Assembly: GCA_937995645.1 (NCBI GenBank)
Contig: CALKJP010000133.1
Span: 1-32,589, forward strand
Direction of reading: 5' to 3'
DNA length: 32,589 nucleotides
From: an uncultured Bacteroidia bacterium
Lineage (GTDB): Bacteria; Bacteroidota; Bacteroidia; JACCXN01
The notes under the pieces were generated by a model, which saw only the letters and a program-made list of their open reading frames with translations, had not been told where the DNA came from and ran no database searches. Shown in pieces: positions 10,001 through 16,669 of the stretch. Position numbers and translations under genes: made by a program. Position 1 is the stretch's first letter; each line of letters begins with the position of its first letter.

Positions 10001-11436
10001 TTGCAGACATTACCGCTTATAATACAACTGTTTCTGGTTTAACAGAAGGACAATATGTGTTTCAGTGGAATATATCTAACGGTGGCGTATGTACTGATAA
10101 AGCTGTACAGCAAGCTGTAATTATTTACCATACACCACAAGTAAATGCGGGAAGCGATATTTCTGTTTGTATTCCTTCAAGTATAAACCTAAATGCATCG
10201 CCTGATTTAACCAATGCATCAAGCTGGTGGTCGGTATTAAATTCAGTAAATTCTTATACCATTAGTGATTCTACTGCTGCAACAGCCGTATTTACGCCTA
10301 TGGATGAAGCGGTTTATACTTTAGTTTGGCATGTTGCCAATGGAGTTTGTTCTACCTCGAGCGATACCATTAATGTTACAACATTTAATCAACCGATAGC
10401 ACAAACCATAAGCCCTATATCAGTTTGCGATTCTTCATCTATACTGTTACAAGCAAATAGTTTATCGGGGCAAAGTATCGGATTTTGGTATCAAAGTGCA
10501 GGAAATAATGTGGCACAAATTCAAAATGCTAATTCTAATCATACAAGTGTTTCTAATTTAATTCCCGGAAACTATACGTTTTACTGGCTGGTAAGCAATG
10601 GTGTTTGCCCGGCCGATTCTATGCCCGTGTATGTATCAGTTACTCAAAAACCAAGTATCGGTTTAGAGGTTTTTAATCCTGAATTTTGTTCAGGTTTATG
10701 CACCGATATGCAAGCAATTGTTGTTCCTTATATGAATGATAGTATTAAATACTATTCGTTTACAGACAACAAAGGGTCAAATTATTTAATAAATACCATC
10801 AATAAAATTTGTCCTGCCCAAAGCGGAGTATATCATTTTAATATGTATGTTGAAACACAGAATGGTTGTGTTACAGATACTCTTTTTAGTAATGTAATAA
10901 AGGTTTATCCTTCTCCTTTAGCTGCCTTTTCGGTAAATCCTGATTCTGCATATATAACACATCCTGTTTTTTCATTTTATAACTTATCAGAAAATGCCAC
11001 TTATTACGAATGGAATTTTGGTGACAATTCACAACTTGTAATCAATCAAATAAATCCAATTCATACTTATGGTGATACAGGAGTGTATGAGATTACTTTA
11101 TTGGTGAAAAATGAATTTGGCTGTGCTGACACTTCATTTAAAATAATAAAAGTAAAAGATGAATTTGCTATTTATATTCCGAATGCATTTACTCCTAATG
11201 GAGATTTTGATAATCCTACTTTTGGTGCAAAAGGTGTGGGTATAGTTGAGTATGAAATGCTTATTTATAATCGTTGGGGCGAATTAATATATACTTCAAA
11301 TGATATAAGCATCCAATGGGATGGAACCTATCAAGGTTTGGAATCGCCACAGGGTGTTTATGTATATATGATTAATGTGAAAAGTATTAGCGGTCGAACA
11401 TACAATTTTACCGGACACTTTACATTAATTCGATAA
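4069..11436 (+). CDS. Giant secreted surface protein: DUF11/CARDB-like N-terminal half, tandem Ig/PKD-like repeats, PKD domain, type-B gliding motility-associated C-terminal domain (T9SS substrate)
   Basis: Signal peptide MIFRFNIFLFFILTFSFASYAQ. C-terminus IYIPNAFTPNGDFDN...IYNRWGELIYTSND...WDGTYQGLESPQGVYVYMINV is the gliding motility-associated CTD. PKD motif YEWNFGDNS...HTYGDTGVYEITL. Confidence 0.9.
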   Translation: MIFRFNIFLFFILTFSFASYAQQSGVLIISGNAPAHITACGDDEVFQLQIYNPTPFNIQGVQFILTLPAGINYLPGSVVGAIETNIANLNQPIFTILQLNSQQFLSLSYQAKANCTVLAQSASGMPFQNNAVFNFNLYNVAFSETYQSTFYTIKQPNLSITSSTNTAFSANIGSVFTRCFTITNGGTGRLSELLFKDTHGIGFIVISINAGIWNSSNNVETIILNAAHFTSVGNGDTYLDPNESITLCETIQVNNCMGVASNIEVSWGCDNVNCQLFTSTANIVFPALTPNLVFSPSSSQNTCLGMNVPNQQSLLIKNTGVGIAKNIDLEIFQALTSNVFTNQVRSFIDPASIEIRFGNGPFQNITPYNVTTLPNYDCFQNLQGIGRFFILIDSIAPLDSVRIRWNVYSCCINTCSDAGSSINAWQYKGSYKNDCNLNYTIPVAWGRSSASGARFIYQFNQGPITIYNNQIETFNFLITQFSNTYQTGIGANWRIKIIKNSCLDYVGNMRIVHYSGSPVWQPSNVIFSGDTIIGIFTGNPPFNLTNAELLFDMQANCNNCASGGLTNLQIHTSIIPANACNCEALVNCYTYPVEVLCPQNCDGFNMTDFDVKRINYGLPDNNNDGLPDNPPASLNMNMIRTDRAMFNDTVLAIYKGKINTISQSAWSNLFAVTRITGYGIGFTVTEIQYEVFRNNVQTSFLVHNINFQHNDSVNTRRFIFDLSANQVSGNGSFPPNFQYLQNDSVVLMVKFVLNNNLTSTLINCQFLNEFYTSNSSNPFASPQYGCNYFKDYITYVGHNADGCCIENVTFNTCDTIFITQSFRQKLGSVATVTGGNYFRSEYRNISYVKRFEVIKPSGYTFLSANFRQTRTAGTNSSNASPIFNIIPVNPNADTLVFNVANLHSSNGGTIPLSDEGYFSTINVRLAPTCANPPTISQPLNYKVEFEPNQRLINSPTPFTINASYDNLIHSQPLLVLQSPAPTLLALDNTVTWQVNISNNSNRNANNTWIAIPQAGNVNIIEVRNIATNQIINPVNGIYQLGQLTPNATRQLAIKATYTNCNADSILVTTGWNCNVYPQNISSIVCTSASIKLKLIPQQPLLNTLVYQTINNSLLCDTAELLIEGVNMQLGTTYNLKLQVKLPPGVNYVNNSTILKYPLNSNFAAIANPSLNNGVYEWNISQLNSIIQNDGIKGVLDTLKNKIQLKFKVVTDCNYANGSVVEAQYSGNSACNIATGNQVFYSSNFADSFDTGSYLTSLRLEGNYITSCGNPNNIKVSIVNNGPQNFGNNDSISIFIPSGINYLNNSFSAVHNAPVNGSPILSNQNGLSVISWKLPSGINVGDSTVFSFQITGNPDSLNCRVYPLFAQTSMQKEFFCATANETCSSRKITGTDTLWLYSYKSFITIQNVSGYTLPGNNGEIANVTTQLFNFGDSIIPPNNFTISFYADNDANGQVSQGDVLLHHEIINSIIPGGGDSTLINSVFNISSGAACNLIAVIDTSINNCACMPWQFTFSLPLKAAVNDTALCSSAQGVQLQLGYNAIANYQYAWSPATFLNNPQIANPDLIIPANSLTIDTLTYYVSVNGIGCTSHDTVSIIVYPYNKAYAGLDTAICNIPQLQLNAAPISSISSGFWSSLSVLNFSNVLSNTSTVSGFQNGVNMLFWEVSNAYCPSSIDTLMVNYFELPFVDAGVDTIICGQSSFNLNGTVQPISSSYYWQNLLGNATIANPQNLNTSISNLANDTYSFVLYAQNGVCPFVSDTIHVQNYLQPFVNAGTDTAMCANYQFTAQAVNPQFYTNINWIAQPTASISNANTINPTFSNLSEGTYQFIITVDNASCYSITDTVLLTIYDLPQANAGTDTSLCDATQIQLNANQPQGTSIGTWSLISGQNNITIVNNTQYNSNVTGLSYGAYSFVWTVSNGICPSSSDTIMIQNFEPINVTPLNTIEACDTTIVNLSAFTPPNGAWAWWEQVSGTAVQIADITAYNTTVSGLTEGQYVFQWNISNGGVCTDKAVQQAVIIYHTPQVNAGSDISVCIPSSINLNASPDLTNASSWWSVLNSVNSYTISDSTAATAVFTPMDEAVYTLVWHVANGVCSTSSDTINVTTFNQPIAQTISPISVCDSSSILLQANSLSGQSIGFWYQSAGNNVAQIQNANSNHTSVSNLIPGNYTFYWLVSNGVCPADSMPVYVSVTQKPSIGLEVFNPEFCSGLCTDMQAIVVPYMNDSIKYYSFTDNKGSNYLINTINKICPAQSGVYHFNMYVETQNGCVTDTLFSNVIKVYPSPLAAFSVNPDSAYITHPVFSFYNLSENATYYEWNFGDNSQLVINQINPIHTYGDTGVYEITLLVKNEFGCADTSFKIIKVKDEFAIYIPNAFTPNGDFDNPTFGAKGVGIVEYEMLIYNRWGELIYTSNDISIQWDGTYQGLESPQGVYVYMINVKSISGRTYNFTGHFTLIR
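8878..10650 (+). repeat. About seven tandem ~80-85-aa (~250-bp) Ig/PKD-like repeats within the giant protein
   Basis: Recurring pattern NAG(T/S/V)D(T/I)..C....(I/L)(N/Q)LNA....G.W....(I/V)....(V)..L..G.Y.F.W.VSNG.C...SDT; seen e.g. as YAGLDTAIC, DAGVDTIIC, NAGTDTAMC, NAGTDTSLC, NAGSDISVC. Confidence 0.8.
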
Positions 11437-13155
11437 CTTTTTCAATTCATCGTTAATAAATTGCATTAACTCTTTTACATAACTTCGGCTAAAATTAAAT
11501 TCAATACCTGCTGTTTGGTAAATTTCTCCGATACTTTTTGTATAGCCTAATTTTAAGGCATCTTTGTATTGCTGAACAGTTTTTTCAGGATTTTGTTTGT
11601 AATTGCGCCATAATGCAATAGCGCCTAACTGCGCCATTCCATATTCTATGTAATAAAAAGGAACTTCGTATAAGTGTAATTGTTTTTGCCACATGTTGGA
11701 GCGAATTTCTTCCAGCCCGTTCCAATCAATTACGCTGCTGCCAAATGTTGAAATAATTTCATTCCATTTTTCGTAACGTTCTTGTTCGTTGTGAGTTGGA
11801 TTCTCATAAATCCAATGTTGAAATTTATCAATAGCAGCAACCCATGGCAGTGTGCCGATAACTTTTTCTAACTGTTCTTTTTTTGCACGTTTTAAATCAT
11901 TTTTATTGGTAAAAAATTCATCCCAATAATCCATTGAAATTAATTCCATTCCCATCGAAGCTAATTCTGCCACTTCAGAGGGTACGCTTTTAAACTCGGT
12001 TAATTCCAATTTGCGTGATAAAAAGGAGTGGATGGCATGACCGCCTTCATGCACCATGGTAACTAAATCTCTTAAAGTGCCTGCTGCATTCATGTAAATA
12101 AACGGAACGCCAATTTCATATAATGGATAATTAAAACCACCCGGAGCTTTTCCAATTCTGGAATCTAAATCCAGATGCCCCATTTCTTTCATAATTTCAA
12201 TACACTCGCCAAAATAATTATCTAATCGGTAAAATGCTTTTATGGTTTTTTCGAGCAATTCAGATCCGGTTTCAAAAGGTTTTAAAGGAGCTTTTCCGGT
12301 AACATCCACTTCGGTATCCCAAGGTTTTAATTTATCAAGTTTCAGAGCATTTTTTCTTTCTTCATCAATGCGATTTATAATTGGCATTACTTCGCTTGCG
12401 ATGGCATCATGAAAAGCAAAACAATCTTCAATGGAGTAATCAAATCGTCCTAATTCTTCATGCTTGTAATCGCGATAGTTTTTAAAGCCGGCATTTAAGG
12501 CCATTTTATGACGTAATTCAATAAGATGATTGAATTGCTTATTTAATTCATCTTTATCTTGTAATCTGCGATTATTAATCTTAAAGAAAACTTCTTCGCG
12601 TTTAGCTCTATCGTTATCTTTAAAATATTTAGCTGCTTGTTGAAGAGTTAATGTTTTACCATCTACTTCAACAGTCATGGCAGCGCAAACTGCTCCGTAT
12701 TTTTGCTGGTCGGTTTGCAGCTGTGTGATGATGGGAATATTTTCTTCGCGATATAATTCAATACTTTTCTTTACTCCTCTTAGATAAATTTTATAGGCAT
12801 CTCCTTTTAATTCGGATGTATATTTTGATTCATTAACTTTTCTGTTCAGCGCATCTTCATAAGGAGCAATGTTGGGTGAAATTTGTGTTACAAAAAACTC
12901 AAATGCTTCCTGAAATTCTTTGTTAGCAGTATCTATGTTCATTTTAATGTAGCGCCATGCCATGTCTTCTTCAAGCACTGCTTCGAGTTCGCTGCGGTCA
13001 AATAAAAATTTTTCAAGTGCATTAAGAGAATTTATCTCTCTGTTTTTTAAATCTTCGTAAAAGGGCAGAAGCTTTTCCCATGCATCAATTACAAGGTTAT
13101 CCGGTAAAAACTTTCTGGAAGGTTTTTGAGGTATGTTGATACTTTTTGTTGTCAT
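11425..13155 (-). CDS. M3 family oligoendopeptidase (PepF-like)
   Basis: HExxH zinc motif variant in VTMVHEGGHAIHSFLSRK with downstream Glu (FKSVPSEVAELASMGMELIS); M3 oligoendopeptidase layout. Confidence 0.92.
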   Translation of the reverse strand: MTTKSINIPQKPSRKFLPDNLVIDAWEKLLPFYEDLKNREINSLNALEKFLFDRSELEAVLEEDMAWRYIKMNIDTANKEFQEAFEFFVTQISPNIAPYEDALNRKVNESKYTSELKGDAYKIYLRGVKKSIELYREENIPIITQLQTDQQKYGAVCAAMTVEVDGKTLTLQQAAKYFKDNDRAKREEVFFKINNRRLQDKDELNKQFNHLIELRHKMALNAGFKNYRDYKHEELGRFDYSIEDCFAFHDAIASEVMPIINRIDEERKNALKLDKLKPWDTEVDVTGKAPLKPFETGSELLEKTIKAFYRLDNYFGECIEIMKEMGHLDLDSRIGKAPGGFNYPLYEIGVPFIYMNAAGTLRDLVTMVHEGGHAIHSFLSRKLELTEFKSVPSEVAELASMGMELISMDYWDEFFTNKNDLKRAKKEQLEKVIGTLPWVAAIDKFQHWIYENPTHNEQERYEKWNEIISTFGSSVIDWNGLEEIRSNMWQKQLHLYEVPFYYIEYGMAQLGAIALWRNYKQNPEKTVQQYKDALKLGYTKSIGEIYQTAGIEFNFSRSYVKELMQFINDELKKLSN

Positions 13156-13173
13156 AACACTATTTTTTTAAAT

Positions 13174-13200
13174 AAAAAAAGCCGATTATTTATCGGCTTT
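13174..13200 (-). terminator. Rho-independent terminator of the DUF5606-like gene, with the stop codon in the hairpin loop
   Basis: Minus strand AAAGCCGATAAATAATCGGCTTTTTTTATTT: perfect GCCGAT/ATCGGC stem flanked by A/T, followed by a T run. Confidence 0.8.
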
Positions 13201-13800
13201 CTTAGGGGTAGTTTTTTTTGCTTTGGCAGCCGGCTTTTCTTCGCCTTCATCTTTAGCTGCTTTTTTGGTAGTTTTTTTAGGAGCTGTTTCTTTCTTTTCT
13301 GCTTTAGCCTTTGAAGTTTTTTCTTCTTTTACTTTTGTTGTTTTTTGGGCTTTAGGATTTTCTTCTGTTTCTTCGGTAAGATCTTCTTTAACTTCTGGAG
13401 CTTCTTCTTTTAACTCTTTTAATAAGTCTTTAGATTGAAGCAAATTATACCAAGTAAAAAGTTTTTTAATATCTGATGCATATACTCTTTCCTTATCAAA
13501 TTCTGGAAGATAGGATTCTAGTTTTTTTCTTAATTCATCATTACTTGCTTTATTGTCAATCGCTACAGCCCCTCGGTTTTCTTTATCAGCAATTTTTTGA
13601 AAAACTTCTGCTAAAGGCATATCATCTGCTGTTGTAAATACACTTATATCTTCCAGCGCACTGATACGCTGGCTAGAATATGCAGGCATACGTTTGCCAT
13701 CTGCAATAGATTCAACAATTAATCCAAACTTGGTTTGTGATACAACTTTAAACAAACCACCATGTCCTGAAATAGAAATAATTCCTCTTAAATCAATCAT
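13186..13800 (-). CDS. DUF5606-like Bacteroidota protein with lysine/alanine-rich C-terminal tail
   Basis: N-terminal MIDLRGIISISGHGGLFKVVSQTKFGLIVESIADGKRMPAYSSQRISALEDISVFT resembles the DUF5606 family. C-terminal ~80 aa is low-complexity K/A/T/E (KKTTKKAAKDEGEEKPAAKAKKTTPKKADK). Confidence 0.75.
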   Translation of the reverse strand: MIDLRGIISISGHGGLFKVVSQTKFGLIVESIADGKRMPAYSSQRISALEDISVFTTADDMPLAEVFQKIADKENRGAVAIDNKASNDELRKKLESYLPEFDKERVYASDIKKLFTWYNLLQSKDLLKELKEEAPEVKEDLTEETEENPKAQKTTKVKEEKTSKAKAEKKETAPKKTTKKAAKDEGEEKPAAKAKKTTPKKADK

Positions 13801-13899
13801 TCTTTATTTATTTTAGGTTAAAAAGGGTTGCAATAGTACAAAATAAAAATCTAAACTGAAAATTGAATTTTAAATACTTGAAAATCAATTGGTAGATAT

Positions 13900-16668
13900 T
13901 TATTTGGAGAGGATAAAACGATGGATTTCTACACTATTTCTTGTCATAACTTTTATGGTGTAAATTCCATTTTTTAAGTTATTAGTGTCGATAGCTATAT
14001 TTTTTGAGTTGTTTGTATTTTGAGAAGATATAATTCGACCATACAAATCGATTATATCAATTTCAAGAATTTCGTAATTGCTGCTGATGTTTATAACCTC
14101 TTTTGCAGGATTAGGAAAAATTTTGATAGATGCTTGTTGAGTAGCAACTTCAAAAACATTATCAGGAACATTATTTAAATATCGTGTTTGTGCTGCTTGT
14201 GCAGAATTTATTAAATCATTCAGGCTGTCGCCTGCAATTAATGCAAAGGTAATTTCAACTGTTTCGCCTATATTTAAATTAAATGGGCCGCTTGATAAAA
14301 CATGCATAATATCATTACCATCTATGCCTTGTCCTGCTTGTAAACGCGATGTTGAAAGTGTTGTGTATTTTTCTTTGGTGCTAAATCCAAATGCAGTTAA
14401 ATCAACTCCACCGCCACCGCCGGGAATATGGTCAATAGCATAGCAATTAGCAGAAGCGGAATTACTTAATAATTTAATTCCTGCATATTTTCCGTTTGCT
14501 TCGGTAGAGTATGCATAGGCTAATTGATAGAGGGCATTATAATCGCTTTTATTTTTGGCATAATTCATAATGTCCCAATCAGCAAAAATCCCTGCATATA
14601 CCGTTTGAATAGGGGCTGGATAAATATTTTTGATGATGTATTGAATAATAATGTATTTATCATCAGGAGTGTTTTCCCATGCAAAAACACGCTGTTTTAC
14701 ATCTACACCTACATAAGTTGTTGAGTTGGCATCATTAAAAGCACCTTCTGCTTCGTAATCGGCATATACCGGACTAATTTTTTTCTGTATAGGTGCATAG
14801 CCCCAGAAATCGCGGTCGTAGCCGCTTTCACCTCTTATGCAATCGGAAACATACATAGAATCTTTTCCAATCATTAATCCGGCTTCAAATAATAAATTAT
14901 AATCACCGTCAGCGGCTTTGTAAATAAAGCCTAATCCGCTTCCTTTTTGTATATCGCTATATCCAATTTGCCCGGCACTGCCAATGCTTGTCCAAACTTT
15001 ATTTTCTCTAACGTTAATGTAATCAACGTTTACATCTATATCAAAATAAAAATCCTGCTTAAATCCGAAATTGCCTAAAACCGTCAATTTTATTTGAGCT
15101 GAAGCATTTGGAGGTGCATTGGATAAAATTTTAAAGCTGAAAGGATTAGCCAGATTATTTGTTGATTGCAATGTATTTAATGTTCCAACATTAAAAGTAG
15201 AATTTATTATTTGTAAATAATTAGCATCGGTAGAAATTACTGCAAATGCTCCTCCCAATTGCGCAAGCATATTAGTAAATTTTGCACTAAATCGAATGGT
15301 ATCGCCAATTTTAAATGCTTCGTCATTATTATCGGTAAATAAAGCATTGCTTACTAGTACTGAAGGCTGATTTTGATTGGATAAAGCTTTAAGGAGATTT
15401 AATCTTCCCGAACCTAGTTTATTGGCTAAGCCCGGATTATTTTGTGCACTGATATCATCTGCGCTTATGCGTAATACTTCTCCTATTTGAAGAGCTGTAT
15501 AAGATGGGAAACGACTTTTAACTATAGCTGCTGCTCCCGCTACTAAAGGGGCAGCCATAGATGTTCCGGATGAATTGGTGTATCCGTTTATCCATGTTGA
15601 GTAAATATTATGTCCGGGTGCTGAAATATCAACATAATATCCATATGAAGAATTACTCCATTTGCTGTCGTCATAGCTGGTTGCAGCAACTGAAAAAACA
15701 TATTCATAAGCTGCAGGATAAAATTTGATGTCATTATTATTGTTTCCTGCTGCTGCAATTACAAGGGAATTTTTATTTATAGTAGCATAATTAATCACAT
15801 CTTGTGCAAAGCGAGAAAATTCAGGGCTTCCCCACGAGCAGTTGATAATAGCACATCCTTTATCGGCTGCATATACAATGCCATCGTAAGCACCTGTAAG
15901 CATACCATTACTGTTTGCAATTTTAACAGGAAGAAATTTGCAATTAAATCCACTTCCTGCAATTCCTAATCCATTATTTACCACTGCGGATGATATTCCT
16001 GCTACATGCACTCCATGATGTGAAGAGCTGCTTACTAAATGATTATTATCACCGGTATTCCATCCATAATAGTTATCGGTATATCCATCGCCATCATCAT
16101 CAATTCCGTTTATTGGGTCAGCATAATTTATTTTAATGTTTGGAAATAAATCAGGATGATTTAAATCAATTCCGGTATCTGTGATTCCAATAACTACATT
16201 AGTGTCTCCTTGATGAATATTCCATGCGTCAAATGCTTTTACAAGTGGCAGAGAATATTGTAATTGTAACATTTGATCGTTGGGTTGAAAGCATAATTCA
16301 GGAATGTAAAAGGGTTCTACATATTCAAACATTCCAGTTTGTAAAAGTTTTCTGATAATAAAATTTTCCTCCTTGCCTATCGAGTAATAACATTCATAAA
16401 TTAAAGTTAAATCGATTAAGGTTTCGCCTTCTTTATTTTTAGGGATTATTGGACTTTTATGCAAAGGAAATTTTGCTTTAACCTGATAAATTCCTAAATC
16501 GTAAAATATGTTTTGAAGTTTTACGGATGGTGAATTACCGATTATTTCAAAACGATGTTCAGTTTTTAATTTTATAATAAGATAATTCGGAATTTTTTCA
16601 TTTGCCTTTAAACTGCTAAATGCTGTGATGAAAATGCAAGCGATTAGTATGTGGAATAACTTACTCAA
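13900..16668 (-). CDS. Subtilisin-like (S8) serine protease with T9SS type A C-terminal sorting domain
   Basis: Catalytic segments VVIGITDTGIDLNHPDL (Asp), SSHHGVHVAGISSA (His), NSSGTSMAAPLVAGAAA (Ser). CTD IKIFPNPAKEVINIS...LKNGIYTIKV. TTG start followed by a signal peptide. Confidence 0.9.
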   Translation of the reverse strand: MSKLFHILIACIFITAFSSLKANEKIPNYLIIKLKTEHRFEIIGNSPSVKLQNIFYDLGIYQVKAKFPLHKSPIIPKNKEGETLIDLTLIYECYYSIGKEENFIIRKLLQTGMFEYVEPFYIPELCFQPNDQMLQLQYSLPLVKAFDAWNIHQGDTNVVIGITDTGIDLNHPDLFPNIKINYADPINGIDDDGDGYTDNYYGWNTGDNNHLVSSSSHHGVHVAGISSAVVNNGLGIAGSGFNCKFLPVKIANSNGMLTGAYDGIVYAADKGCAIINCSWGSPEFSRFAQDVINYATINKNSLVIAAAGNNNNDIKFYPAAYEYVFSVAATSYDDSKWSNSSYGYYVDISAPGHNIYSTWINGYTNSSGTSMAAPLVAGAAAIVKSRFPSYTALQIGEVLRISADDISAQNNPGLANKLGSGRLNLLKALSNQNQPSVLVSNALFTDNNDEAFKIGDTIRFSAKFTNMLAQLGGAFAVISTDANYLQIINSTFNVGTLNTLQSTNNLANPFSFKILSNAPPNASAQIKLTVLGNFGFKQDFYFDIDVNVDYINVRENKVWTSIGSAGQIGYSDIQKGSGLGFIYKAADGDYNLLFEAGLMIGKDSMYVSDCIRGESGYDRDFWGYAPIQKKISPVYADYEAEGAFNDANSTTYVGVDVKQRVFAWENTPDDKYIIIQYIIKNIYPAPIQTVYAGIFADWDIMNYAKNKSDYNALYQLAYAYSTEANGKYAGIKLLSNSASANCYAIDHIPGGGGGVDLTAFGFSTKEKYTTLSTSRLQAGQGIDGNDIMHVLSSGPFNLNIGETVEITFALIAGDSLNDLINSAQAAQTRYLNNVPDNVFEVATQQASIKIFPNPAKEVINISSNYEILEIDIIDLYGRIISSQNTNNSKNIAIDTNNLKNGIYTIKVMTRNSVEIHRFILSK

Positions 16669-16669
16669 A

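Noticed and set aside
13126-13438. Plus-strand Phe/Ser-rich ORFs (62 and 71 aa)
   Set aside because: Antisense translation of the lysine-rich tail of the DUF5606-like gene; compositional artefact.
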